Shown here one piece after another: positions 25,491 through 38,227 of a stretch of DNA of 64,000 bases (within the stretch, counting starts at the first letter, position 1; each line of letters starts with the position of its first letter). The notes under the pieces are model-generated. The model saw only the letters and a program-made list of their open reading frames with translations. It was not told the DNA's origin and ran no database searches. The position numbers and the translations under genes are program-made. This stretch comes from Cyanoderma ruficeps (lineage: Eukaryota > Chordata > Aves > Passeriformes > Timaliidae). Location: positions 2,902,591 to 2,966,590 of the forward strand of contig VZDJ01000219.1 in the NCBI GenBank assembly GCA_008694505.1, written 5' to 3'.

Positions 25491-26966
25491 ATTTAAAATT
25501 TGGACTGATCTCACATTAATTTTCACTGCACTTAAAAGATTGTTTCAACACCCAAGTGAGGCAAAATGATTCTTTTCTCAGTGCATAGTGGACTGACTTC
25601 CCCAATCACAGCAGACTGAATTGTATTTTTGTGAGGCTCTTCAACAGGCAGCCAAATAAATAGCTTTTCCCTTGCTGAATGGTTTGCCGTTTGCTTAAGC
25701 AAAAAATCCAATTTCTGGAGAAGACTCCACAAGGGCTAAATTCCCTGCCATTTACAAGTGTCCCATTAGAGTAGCTTTCTATATGGAAATAACAGTCCAA
25801 GAGAAGGAGAGAAGGAGTAGGTCTGAGGTCCACTCTTCCTGATGTGTTTTATTATTTCTTTTTCATTTGAAGAGTAGAGCTGTGCTCCCATGAGAAAGAA
25901 AGAGTAATATTGGAATACAAATGTCTCAAGAAAATGGAGCTTCTTTAAAAGTAAAATCTTCTCTCTGGCTTTTTTATTGTTTCCCCCCCTGTATATATCA
26001 AGGACAAGGACCTGACAGCTTCAGACTCAAGCTGTTATTCCTTGAAAGGTTTTTAATTAGAAATTCAAAGAAAAAACTCCTACTGGGGCAGCAGATATTA
26101 GAAATGTTGGGATTTGGGCTTGATTACTGTTTTCTTAAGCATAAGCTCTCATTTTAAAACAACTGCAATTAGAAGGACGGGTGAACAAGACCCTGTGCAT
26201 CCAGTGGCAGTACAAAGAACTATCAATTGCTACTGTTACCACATCTCAAAGGGAGGAAAGGTAAGACAAAAGCTCTTAATGAAAGTTCACAGAGGTGCAT
26301 TTAATTTAGATCTAATAAGACAGACATTCCAAATCTGCAGGATTAGAATTGATTATTGAAAGAAAGTTCACTGAAATGTAACAGCCCTATAGTGAACCCT
26401 GACATTCATCTACTTTACAAGTGATAGTCACAAGACATCCTGTACCAGGAGGGCACCTCTGTATTTCACAGTGCTTCAACTATGAAAACCGCTTTTAAAT
26501 GAACTGTCTTTACTTCAGGATGGCAATTATAATGATAATAAAAGTCTGGAGTTCACAGGGGTTTTTCCCCTACTGACGGGACATTGCTGGGTCATCAGAT
26601 TATTCCTGGTAGTGGCCAGCAGAGTTTGAGAGAGAAGGCAGGCAGGAAGCTCCCCGGCTGTGCTGGTCACTCGGAGAACTCAGGGCTCAGGACTCACCTC
26701 CCTGGTGGCTCCCACACCACTGACACTGCCCTGTCTGAAGGCACCATCACTGACACTTGGTTTGCATCCAGAATTTTGATGCACGTGAGAGCATTTGTAT
26801 TCTGCAGCAGGCAAAGGGCACACAGGAACCCGGCAGGTTCTTAAGATCTGATTTCCTGAGTGCTGCTTTTGTCTGGGGATATTTTGCAGTACAACACTGA
26901 CCATAAACTCACTGAGCTCACAGATTCAAACGCTTAGCTGTAGTGATTGAAGTTGTTTTGGCCTCT

Positions 26967-26998
26967 AATTAGTAATTACTAATTAGTAATTACTAATT
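26967..26998. repeat. 32-bp perfect palindrome built from 14-bp TAATTA/TAATTAC repeats
   Basis: The unit TAATTAGTAATTAC is repeated 2.4 times from 26966, and bases 26967-26998 read identically on both strands. It contains two full TAATTA hexamers on the plus strand and a dense array of ATTA/TAAT cores, the consensus of many homeodomain proteins. It could be a chance low-complexity expansion or a multimeric homeodomain site. Confidence 0.85.
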
Positions 26999-29280
26999 CC
27001 TAATAGCATTTATAAAAAAGTGGTTTGAATTTGAGAATTCATCACCTTACTTGTCTTCTGAAAAGGAGTTATGTGCATATACTCCATGCATATTTCAATT
27101 ACAGAGCTTAAATATGTATTTGAAGTGTAGTCAGAACTGTCTCCTTGAACAAGGAGGGAATAAGAGGCCTTTGAGGAAAAGTAGGAAAGTGGCATACATA
27201 ACACCCAAGTAAAAAAAGAATGCAAATTACTAAAGAATTAAATTTACACAAGACATTGGATTACATAAGATGACCAGGGTTCAGAGCTGAGACAAAAATA
27301 AAACCTGTTTTTTTTCATTTTCACTCAGCATCAAAACAGGAACATGACATGAGAAGTTACTGGGAAATTTATTTTGTGTAAGACAAAGCTGCTAGAAACC
27401 CATGGTCCCACTTGCTTAGAACAAGTGACCTAAAACATACTTCTTGATGAGAATTTACTTTTTATCCAAAAGCCACTTCAGAACAGGCCCTCTGCAGAGT
27501 GCTGCTTCTGTTTTGACCAAGGCAGAAGATGTGGAGCTCTGTGTCTCTTTTTTTCACTCATTTCTGCACATTTTTAGTCCATTTTAGAGTTTTCTTATTG
27601 TGAGAACATCATTTGGTAGAAAGCAATAACCAGAATTTTGAAATGTAATCTACTAGTGAGGTTTAAAAGTTTCTGAAAGGTCAGGTTGAGATCCCTTCCC
27701 TTGTTATTCTATTTCCTACATGTGTTCCTTCACCTTATTTCATTACTGTACTATTTCTCCTCTATCATTTAATTTGTTGCCTTCTGCAGCAGTTCAAAGG
27801 TGCTTGCCTTAAGATATTTATGCACCATTTACAAAACACTTGTGAACATAAGTCAAAGGTACTTTGGTCCAAAACACACTTCTGGACCTTTCAGACTGAA
27901 AAATCAGTAAATATTATGTGGTAATTTTTTCTCTTAATACTAGAACTTATTTCCCTGGCAGTCAGAGAGTAGTTTGTTTATTTTAATTAATGCTAATAAA
28001 CAAGAATCCTTCCTAGGAAGATTTGAGTCTTCCCTCACAAGAGCAGGGCTCTGGTTCTCTAGAAAACACATGCATGCACTCATTTCACCTCTGAATAATT
28101 TCTTTAATATGTAGAAGAATACAGACCATAAGTAATTTTTAACAAGAAAATATTTTTATGATTTTATTCTATTTCCTAATGAAATTTAGACTTTAATGAT
28201 TTTAATGTAAAAATGTTATATTAAACTTTAAAGTGAATGTAATAAAAAATTAGCAGTGCTTAGAGGTTCTACAAATCTCTGTAAAATTCTGAAAGTTGAG
28301 CTCAAGGCAATACTTATAAACAAGGAATTTTACTGAAATTATTCAAATAACCTTTCATGGTTTTGCCTTAAACGTGTAATTATATATTTTTGGATTCTAT
28401 AATTTTCATAAAGTTTCTTGGTCTTGTTTAGGAGATTACTGTTTTGAATTTATTGAAGCTTTACTATCTCAGAATATTTTTAAATATCGGTTCTGATGTT
28501 TGGAGAAAAACCATTAAAAAGCATTACAAATCCTAAAAATTTATAAATCTTTATACAAATTGTCATTAAGAAAAATTATCTAAATGACGTGTAAAGAAAA
28601 AATTTTCAACTATGATGTACTTGGTGGTAAAAATGTTTTACATACCTAATAAACGGACATAAAAGTTTCTGCATCTCTTATACAGCTCAGAGGTCCCACT
28701 GTTCAGTTTAAGTTGCCTTTGGCTGTCAGTAATGTTGTATCAGATTATTGTTTCAAAAACAAGTGAGTTCATTTTTAAGAAATACCAACAACTCCTGGCA
28801 ACAGCGACTTGCTAGCGTTGGATTTGTGCTGCATTGAGTTCATCCTTAGCCACATTTCTTAGCCATTCTTTCGTACCTGGAAGATTACGTTTCAAAGTTT
28901 TTTTAGGGTATGAGGAGGCAATTCTGTCTTTGAGAATTAGCCTCGTGTTGAATTGTTAAAAAGACAGTTGAGTCCAATGTGTGTTGCTTGTTCAATGTGT
29001 GTATCTGACTTCAGGTAAACTCCAAATACCACCATGATCAATGCCTAGAGTAAGTACAAAGCACTTTGGCCCTAAACAATCATGATTGACAAAATTGCCC
29101 ATGTTTGTGAAATTTTTATTTCTGCCTATAGGTTATTTTTTTAAATGCATGAATCAAAATAGCTGTGCTGAAATGGGAATAACTATATTGCATGAATATA
29201 ATTGTGTTCAAGGGCAATCCCTACTGTAGTTCCTGAAGAATTCTTTGCGTCAAATAACGGTGACACGGATTAAGAAAATT
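26999..29280. other. AT-rich unique DNA, no gene seen
   Basis: Very AT-rich sequence with no recognisable gene or transposon. A slightly CpG-richer portion from about 28580 to 28950 is the only compositional change. No open frame longer than 71 codons was noted. Confidence 0.65.
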
Positions 29281-29341
29281 AAATTAAATTAAAAAAAGAA
29301 AAAAAACCAAAAAACCACCCACCCACAAACAAACAAACAAA
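29281..29341 (+). repeat. A-rich tract with AAATT and CAAA units, abutting a gap
   Basis: AAATTAAATTAAATT-type sequence leads into poly-A, then CCACCCACCCAC and (CAAA)n. The tract runs directly into the run of N, so the gap interrupts or terminates a simple repeat. Confidence 0.85.
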
Positions 29342-29370
29342 NNNNNNNNNNNNNNNNNNNNNNNNNNNNN
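29342..29370. other. Assembly gap, 29 N
   Basis: Twenty-nine unresolved bases follow a (CAAA)n repeat. The unrounded length suggests an estimated gap rather than a fixed-size placeholder. True repeat length is unknown. Confidence 0.98.
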
Positions 29371-29544
29371 TGGTCAAATTGTCAGGAATTAAGACCTTTT
29401 AGATAATGACATTTAAAAACAGTGTCCTAACTGCATATGTATATGACTAAAGATACCCCCTGGTGAAATTTAATATTATCAGAAGGTGAACCCAGCATAT
29501 CTGACAAAGGATGCTGGTTTGGGGTTTTTTTTTAATCTCTGTTT

Positions 29545-29688
29545 GGCTGATTAATGAAGAACTTTTGAAACAATTTAATCTACCCAGGGATGTGACTGTT
29601 AGTTTATGTTGTTCAAGGCTGATTACGGAAGAAGCTCCAAAGCAGTTTAATCTGTTCAGGGGTGTTAAACAAATATGTCAACGTTCAT
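29545..29688 (+). repeat. Imperfect 72-bp tandem duplication inside an open frame
   Basis: GGCTGATTA begins both units (29545 and 29617), and matching blocks such as TTTAATCT and CAGGG occur at the same offsets. The period of 72 is divisible by three. The 95-codon plus-strand frame 29511-29798 therefore contains the repeat at protein level: LINEELLKQFNLPRDV at residues 13-28 and LITEEAPKQFNLFRGV at 37-52. No protein family is recognised. It may be a non-coding minisatellite-like duplication whose frame is accidental. Confidence 0.75.
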
Positions 29689-32600
29689 TTTACATTTGTG
29701 TCTACCACAGCCAAACAAGAAGAATGCTGGAAATAGATTGCAGGGCTCTGTTTGCTCAAGGAAAAAAAAAAAAAGTCAATATGCTTCATATTTTATAGAA
29801 GACGCAGACTCCTTTGGAAGATGAATGCTTTTCAGATTGAGCTTTTCAGTAGCTTTACTGTGCAGATTATGGTCTGGCATTCTGCCATATAATGATATAT
29901 AACCTTATAGCTCACTATTATGCAAATAACAATTTGGCTGGGAGGACTGAGTGCTTAGATTTTCTCTAAGGACTATCATATATTTCAAACTTCTAACATC
30001 AAATTATATTTGACATTTAATTTGAACCCAATTTCTGTAGAAAAATAATTTTAGAAACCCTCTTGTGTAAATTTCTAATCTGTGCTACATTTTAATTTTT
30101 CCTTTTTTTCATATGTAGATATGTATGTGCAGGAGAGTTTTAATTTGGATTGACAGGGGATACATCATTATATAGTACACCATATACGGACGGGTATTCT
30201 AAGCCAGGATCTCCCAGTACAAAATAAAATATATGTGGAAAACAATAGCAAAAATGTTAAAATTCATACATGCATCTGCTATTAATTAATTCCTACAAAA
30301 TAAGACTGACAGGTACATATGCATTAAACCGTGTTGTACAGGGCATTAATAATGGAGAATGGAGGATGAAACATGATGAAGGTCAGGAGCTGTTAATTAA
30401 TCTGGGAAAGGTCAGTTCTAACCTGCACTCCTCCTTCCACCTCTCCCAGATTTACCTGGTGGGGCCAGTACAACACTCACGGGAGAGATCATTCCATCTC
30501 CATCCCAGCCCCGCCAAGGACACCGAGACTGAATTTGGGAGAGTTTTTCCCTTACCAGGGCTCTGGCTCTTGATCCAGAAGCTGCTCTGGCAGCACCTGT
30601 GAGTATCTGCAACCTGCAAGTTCACAAGCACTAAATCTGTCCTATCCTTTTTCTATCCTTATGTGTCCATATAGTGTGAAGGATTACTTACTCAGGAGGA
30701 TTTATTTCTACTCTTCTGTTGCTTTGCCTCATCTTTACTATCTGACACTTAAATATTTGTTAAGAGCTTTGGCTACCTTGAATGAGCACTGTCAAAGGCC
30801 CATCACATCATGTCACAATCTGAGGTTCCAGGTTGTTTGATACTGCCCTTATTTAAGGTTCTGTTAGTAAAAATACAGAAAGAAACAATATAGGGAACAG
30901 ATTTCCAGTCCCACATAAAAAGTGCGTGGTTTCTCGAATAAAAGTGGAATTTCTTTAAAGTCTTCATTAATTTCACGGCAGAGTTTACATGAAGAAAACT
31001 GTAAAAAAAAAAAAAAAAGGCAGCCAACCAAATTAAAAACAAAAACAAAGCCATAAAAATTGTGCCATTGAGAAGTTTCCTGTAGCTCCATACCTCTGAC
31101 AGGTCAAAATTAGTCACAAATTTGATAATTTTCATACCTTTAGGAATGATGGGTGTCTGTTGAACAAGTATTAGCAGAGTTGGAACATGGGCCAGATATT
31201 GTGGTTAAGTGTCTGCTTATATTTTAATGGATGGTGATTTGGGTATGGGTTTTTCAAAAGTTTTATTTCTGGACACGTCCCTGAGCACAGCATGTGCAGT
31301 CCTTTGAAAAGTCCTCTGCTTAAAGCCAGGACTGAGCCAGTCCAATGCCATGTCAACAAATGACTGATGAGATGGAGGATAATGTAGCAATCAGAACAAG
31401 GGGGGAGAAGACAACTATAAGTTGAGGCAGAGAATTAGAATGGCTCTAAGTACTAGAGGATGAATGTTACATCAATAACACCATGACCAATAATCTTGGA
31501 GGTTTACTGTACAGAGAGAACAGGTACCCAAGGCCTTGGAACTCCTGTGGGAAATAAAATCTCAAATAGTTTGTTTGTTCAGAAGCCTTACATATCTTAC
31601 TCTGCACAGAAAACAACAAAAACCCACCTTAAGATGTCTCCATAATCATTTCTCCCTCACTCTTTGATGTCAATAATTGTTTCTATGCAGTAATGATCCT
31701 CTAACATCAGCAGCAGCAGTGCAGACTGTGGCATGGGGGAAAGGCTATCTCCAGCTCCAGCAATATTGAACAGGAATTGATTCTGCTTGGTCATGATAGT
31801 CTTTTCAGTCTGTCACTGCTCACTTTCCCTCAGGCATGTCAGTCACACTGGTTCTCTTCCACGTGTTTCTCAAGTGCTCCTATCATGTATTCTTTCATCA
31901 GTTCTATCCTGAGTGGAATTTTTCTGCCAGGCTGAGCAAAGGGATCAGTACATTTTCTAAAGGACCTCCACGTTTGATGCACACCAGTGAAGTCTTGGCA
32001 AGAATAACAGGAAAAGGTTTTTCAACACTTCCCAGTGGCTGGTTTATGTAACAGGAAATGGTAGATGGAAATTTATTTAAAAAGAACTGATTTAAAAATC
32101 AAACACCCAAACAAACAAAGAAAAGAATTGCAATTTTCTTGAATTGTGGGAAGAGTTCCATTAAGTAAGCACTGAATTGGAAGTAAAGTGAAGCTATTTA
32201 AAAGCCCCAAAACAAGAAAACTGCTGTAGTCTGTCACTGTCTGGAGGAAAGGTAGTCTTGGACTGTTATGAGAACTCTCTGTGGCAATGAAAGACTTTGA
32301 ACACTGTGAATGTTTATTTGACAATGGCAGCCTTGCCAATGCAAACCTAGCTAAGGATTTATCATGGACTATGTTATCAAATTCATTTTTCAGAATTTTA
32401 TCCTGTAGCAAAAAAATTCACTCTTAGGAGAACCCTGTCTTTCCAACCCTCCACCTACAAGAAAACTTTCTCTTGGTAGCTTGCTCTAGGACAATTGGTC
32501 ATATTTAGATTGGGATGGTGCAAGAACCACAAATCCCTGTGTCCCATTTTATTCTTTTTTTCTTTTTTTCTTTTATTACTAGGTCCTATAATACAACCTT

Positions 32601-35600
32601 GATCAAAATTCTTGGCTTAGTCTTGCAAACCCAAATTAAATTTTCATAAATCTTGACCTTGTGACATACTGGGCAGGTAGAACTGAAAATGGCTCAAAGA
32701 CTTTTCAGTTCATCTACACTGATATTCACTGTTCCAATGTAAACAGAAGTATCCAAATGATTTACATTGAAACTATGGAAAACTCATGCTTCTGGAAGTC
32801 TGAATCAAAGAGGCAAAATGAATCTGAAGCTATATCTTCTTTTCTGAGCAAAAATAACTTGTCTTTTCTCTTTTGAAAATCCTTACATTAAAATTGTTTC
32901 AAGCAACTTCAGTTTAAGTAATTTAAAATGGACTAGTGCCTACAGTTAAAGATAAAAAAAAAATCGCTATCAAAAAGTTCAGCAGCATGCCATGAGCTTA
33001 GGAGAAATTATTGTGATCACAGTCCATAAAATAGACCATGAGGCCTTGTCTAGCTTTAAAAAAATGATCCTGAAAGTGATCTAGCCATGGCAACGCACAG
33101 TTTAGATCATTAGTCCGTGCAGCATTTTATCTTGTGAGATTTCTTGTCTTGCCCAAGCCAAATAATAAAAGATGGCTAAATATGCATTAATTATAGTCAT
33201 ATCTGCTGTGTTCACATACTCAAACTCAGTTTGAAGAAGGGAAGAAAAATCCACAGCACAAGTTTGTGCATATCTGTTGTACGATCATACAATATCATAA
33301 AATACATGCTGCAGATGGCTTGATTTTTCTTTTTTTCAATTGAAAAACCCTCCAGGAATTATCATATCTAGAATATGAAAATTAATTTCCTCAATCTAGG
33401 GCAAACAACAGTGTGAAGTGATTGACCCACCACATTTCTTTATATAAACGAAAAGCATTTTCCCCTCTAGGAAATACTGACAGAAAAAAAAAAAAAGAAA
33501 AGCAGATTAATCAAATGATGCTGTTCCAACATTAACTCAAAATACCGCATTGGATGATTATCCATTATTAGAGCTACCAAAATAATTTACAGTGAATAAT
33601 TTCCTCAATATTTTTTTTTCTCATTCTACTCACACAATGTCTGAGAGAAGACTGCAGCTTGCCCAAGTTTGAATCATCTTTCTTTTTTTTCTTCAGTTAT
33701 TTAGGGAAAGACTTTGGAATAATTCAACTGCTGTTATTTTATTTAGTTAGTTATTTATTTATGTTTAAGCTTTGGCTTGTGACAGTATTCAACTGGATGC
33801 ATTCAGGCACTGGATGAGCAGAAGCCAAACAGAAGAGCTTGTGAAGAGAGTTATTTTAAAGGTTCCAACTCTGCAGAAGAACTCTTCCCACCCAGAACTT
33901 CCTCTCTAGCAGGGAAAGCCTCTGAAACAAGGTAGAGCAAGGTAAGGTAAACATCAAATATCTTCCTTATTATGTCTTGCCTATACATGCTATTTCTTTT
34001 CCCCTGAATATCTGAAAGAAGCATGGCATTATGTGAGAATTCTGCTATGGAAACAGACCTATATACACAGAAATAACACTAAATCAGAAACAACACCTAA
34101 ACAAGGGATGGTGAAGACAGTATCACAGTCTGAGAAATAATGATAGAAAAATTAGTTATTTAAAAAGGGAAACAACTCCAAACCATTTTTTCATTTTTTT
34201 AAAATGCTGTGAAGTTAGTTCATAAAAAGTGCTGACATTGCTGTAACCTATGGGACGACTGGATGCACAGAGACCTGATACTGTGATTTTAATTACTCAG
34301 TGTTAACTATAAACTCAGATTCAAATGATGAATTATGTTTAGCATGCAGTCAGAAAAAAATACTGCTAAGAAGTATTATTTAAGCAATTAATGATATTAG
34401 TTTAAAAAATCTGCAATTTTATGCACAATGTAACAATGGACTCTCAAGTTTTCATGCAGGAATCCATTCCAGGGAATTTTTTTGTTGTGCCTGTTTGTTG
34501 ACAGTCCAGAGAAAAGCACACAAAGAGAAAAATCCTGCCATGATGCAAATCAAATTGAACATATACAAACTCAGAATCAAAATTCCAATTAAAATAAACC
34601 ACAAATCCTTAATATTTCTACTTGTATTGTTTTCTATGATGCAAACTTGCTTCTCAAAACAGCCAGAAATTTTGACAGATCACTAATTCATGAGAACACA
34701 TCTTTCTTTATAAAATATGTGACACTGTTGGGAGTATATTATGAAAGTGATCTTGAGGGAACAAGATGCTCTGACTTCAATTACACAAATCATAAAATAC
34801 AGACTTTGCTGATACCTAAAGAGAGACTCAGGATAGATCTGCACACATCATATTCAGGACTCAACTTTAGAACGTACAGAACTAAAGTGATTATGTTCTA
34901 ACCTAAAAATGGGCGATATTTATGGAAGTAATCATAGTATTATAATTTAGCAGTCATATGCTTTTTTGATATGCAAATACTTAGAAAGAATATCAGCAAA
35001 ATCAGGCAGCTGACAATCTTGTCCAATACTTTGCAATGTGATTCCAGAATTTGTGTTACTTAAGGACAGTCTGTAGATCAAAAAAGTACAAATATTCCAT
35101 CTAGTCCAGTGACTCACTTGGTATAATGAGATAGTAATATTTTAATGTGATTACATCAGGACTAGTGCTAAGCCTATCTACAGCATATTTTCTAATCCTA
35201 GAACCACAACAGGATTTGACAAATTTAATTTTCACTACAAATGATCTAAAACTATCCATTACATTTCAAAATCCTGAGACCATGGTGTGCCATATAATCC
35301 ATGTTTTTAACACAGCGAACCACAAAGACTGCAAGCGGAATGACACTGAACTGAGCATAAAATATTTATCAGAAAGGTAGCCAAAGGATGGGGAAAAGTT
35401 ACTTTTACTTCTTTGTAAATTATTTGCTCTTTTTCAGGCAAGTGGTTTGAAAAGTCATAAATGCAGACCAGTTCTACAAGTGTGCAGAACAGGTGATTTT
35501 AATTCCATGGAATCACACACCTTCTCGCCTGTTCTTATACCAGTTCTCATCATGGAGATGAAGAAATATTTCTATATTGAGATACAAATATCAAGAGACT

Positions 35601-36697
35601 TGATCACGACATAGGGTAACACTATAATGACATTTTTTTCTGCTGAAGACCATTATTTATTCACTCCTGAACAGTGAAAGCCAAAAGACACCCTGCTCTG
35701 TGGATCTCACATGGCTGCTAACAATAAGCATGTTATGCAAATTTTTACCTCTACATAAATAAGAACAACACAGCAAGTCTTAGATATTCTCCTTTCTGAG
35801 GCACATTCACACCCTTATGGTTGCTCTGTTCGTGCTGTAGAGGGATGAATCTCAAAAAGGCACGTGACTCACCTTCCAGTGGTGTTTCATGGCCCAACAG
35901 CTGTGCTACTACAGCAAATTTAAAAGCAAGTGTTACCCCTCCAAGAGTTGCTAATGCAACACATCTAACTGGTCATTTGGTCAAGCCCTACATAAAAACA
36001 AACACATTTTTCACAATCAACAGAGTCACATGTTGTCATATATAGAGAGGAAAAAAAGGAAGGGAGAGAGCTGTTTGCCCTCTGGGCATGAGGTTTATCC
36101 TGAGACACTTAAAGGGATCCATTGAACGCATTTAGCCACCCTTCAGTGTCACCAGAATGTGCTTCTCTAGTAGAAAGCAAGAGAACCAGTCTTACAGCAG
36201 AGTGCCTAGAAAAATATTTCCTGTGCTTTGTCAGACTGAGCTTCAGCATAAGGAGTTAAATTTCTTATTGCCACATCTTTTCCATAAGTTTATAACAAGG
36301 AATTACTATTTTTCTCCAGGATTTTCTTCTTCTCCCCCAGGTGTTTAGACCAAATCTACATTAACTCATGGAATGACAAATGGCTTTGGTTCCTCAATCA
36401 GTTACTTAAAGGCTGCAATATGCTCAACTAAGTTTCCCTTCTCTGGGTTTAACTATCACACAGAGATATAGACCACTCATTCCTGCTGCAGAAATGCTTT
36501 TAGGAAACATACCAAGACAGTAATAACATTCCTCTTTTGCTAAATCAATGTTTCCTAATCTCTACATGACCTAAGAGTTCACAAAGAATGCTAATCATGG
36601 GACAGGGGCTCACCCACCTCTTTCACTCCAGGCAACAGTGTCACAGACTAGGACAGACAGCTGGCAGAACAACCTCAGATAAAAACCCACAACCCTC
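29689..36697. other. AT-rich unique DNA with one exon-like GC patch
   Basis: No confirmed gene. A 110-codon plus-strand frame at 30270-30602 covers an exon-like GC-rich segment (30450-30598, described separately). Poly-A runs occur at 31003-31018 (A16) and 33484-33496 (A13), and a T/C-rich run near 32552-32577. The 112-codon minus-strand frame at 32073-32411 lacks any signature. No transposon is identified. Confidence 0.6.
30450..30598 (+). other. Exon-like segment (unverified)
   Basis: A strong acceptor-like pyrimidine tract (TCCTCCTTCCACCTCTCCCAG) ends at 30449. A donor-like CT/GTGAGTAT starts at 30599. The 149 bases between are clearly GC-richer than the surroundings and open in one plus-strand frame (start phase 0, end phase 2), encoding 49 residues beginning IYLVGPVQHS and ending LLWQH before the split codon. 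I recognise no domain. Both strands are open, as often happens in GC-rich DNA, so this could equally be chance. I see no obvious partner exons. Confidence 0.2.
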
Positions 36698-36790
36698 TAA
36701 AATAAAAATAAATAAATGCGGGGGAAAAAAAACCCCCGACAAAAAAAACCAAAAAACCCAACCCAAAACCCGAACCGCCCCAAAAATGCA
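36698..36790 (+). repeat. A/C-rich low-complexity tract with hairpin and minus-strand G-quadruplex motif
   Basis: AATAAA repeats are followed by CGGGGG-A8-CCCCCG (36719-36738), a 6-bp stem with an A8 loop. C-runs at 36757-36759, 36762-36764, 36769-36771 and 36778-36781 follow with loops of 2, 4 and 6. On the minus strand that is a canonical four-run G-quadruplex motif. No transposon body is recognised next to it. Confidence 0.8.
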
Positions 36791-38227
36791 GCACCATTGA
36801 TATTTTCATGGGGCCATAAAGTGGGCAGGCAACTTATAAGAGGCCAACAATCCCCCGAGGATTTCTGAAATTTAAATGGACTCCAGTGTTAAATTGACAG
36901 GTTTCAGACAGACTGATGAGCTTTTAAACTATATTACAAGACATTTCTGTGCAAGAATGAACCCTGTGGAAATATCCATCATCTCTGATCCTTGGAAAGA
37001 TTTCTTCAGTCTGATGGTGCTCTTTGTGATGAGAACAGACATTTTGGAAGTAGAGAAGTCACACAAAGTTGCAGAGCTCAGAAGGAGAGAGGAACAGATG
37101 GCTTCACTAATGAGTTTTCTGAAATACACCCCCTGTCCTTGGTGGACGCAGTGCAGTAGCTAAAATGTTCCAGTGATTATTTTTTAAATAACTAGACTTT
37201 TTCAAAACAGATATACATAGCAAAATTCTACTAAATTTTAGATATCAATAGGCAAAAGTTCTGGTTTGTTTTGTGTCTTTAGTTTTTTTTCTTCATGCCA
37301 TAACAGTCTCAAGAAAATCATGAGGCTGTATTTGCACACTGTTAACAGTTATAATTTATGAAGGCTGAGCTCACTGATGTTAGGAAGAAACAAGTAGGTA
37401 TTAAATAATGAGTAGGTATTATCATTGTATCAATAAGTATTATCATTGTCAATAAAGGCAACTTCAACTTTTGGGAGTTGTATATATATTTTTTTTTAAT
37501 TTTATTTAAAGCATGCCGAACAGAGGGCAATTTATTCCTGTAAGAAATGGAATCAGCTGCTGTGGTAAATAAGTATCATGCACTTCTATCAAAATGACTT
37601 CTAGAAAATAATTAATTCTATAGAACTTAACTTCCTAACAACAAATTAATACCAAATTATGCTTCCCTTAAATTATTAAATGGTAATTTTAATTTAAATA
37701 AGACATTTAAAAGTGATGGAAAACTTTGTAACTAATAATCTGATTTTTAAAAGTTCCTGAAATTTTCTTTCTCCATTTATGTGCACTTGTGCATTTGCTG
37801 GTCACTTTTTTAATGGTATAATATCAATATGAGCATTTTTAGGAAAAAAAGAACTCACCAAAAAATTAAAGCATGATTCAGTATGCAATCAGTATATCTT
37901 TATACATACAACTGCTTGGAGATTGAGCGATTTTAATCTTTTACTGTAGAGTCCTACTCACATGTTTGTGCTCATAGTATGATACTGATTGCTATTCTTT
38001 GCTTTCCAGCTAAAGGAATATAAACTGCAAGAACAAATGCTAGAAGACATTGCCGCTATTTGGTAACCCCTCTTTGCACTGCTTTGGAGATTGCCCCAGT
38101 GCCTCTAAGGCGGAGTAATGACATTGACAGCTCTAGAAATGGATAATTCCCATTACAGGAGGGAATTCGGGGCTGCTCTAATTCGTGCCTGGGTGAAGTG
38201 AGGGGCTGCAGCCAAGCACAGATCCTT
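36791..38227. other. AT-rich unique DNA, no gene seen
   Basis: Nothing recognisable beyond a 95-codon plus-strand frame at 36876-37163. Its C-terminal third (EVEKSHKVAELRRREEQMASL) is charged and helix-like, but it belongs to no family I can name. An imperfect direct repeat (GTAGGTATTA / AAGTATTATCATTGT units) lies at about 37395-37455. Confidence 0.6.

Larger units (their letters stand above)
19883..26965. other. AT-rich unique DNA with a CpG micro-cluster and scattered palindromes
   Basis: No gene is recognised. Notable sub-features are a dense CpG cluster (20327-20366), a 20-bp perfect palindrome (23323-23342), an exon-like segment with good splice sites (23398-23508), a short hairpin and 18-bp direct repeat (25391-25490), and a GC-richer patch at about 26570-26840. 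Remaining open frames are short, overlap on both strands and have no signature. Confidence 0.6.
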
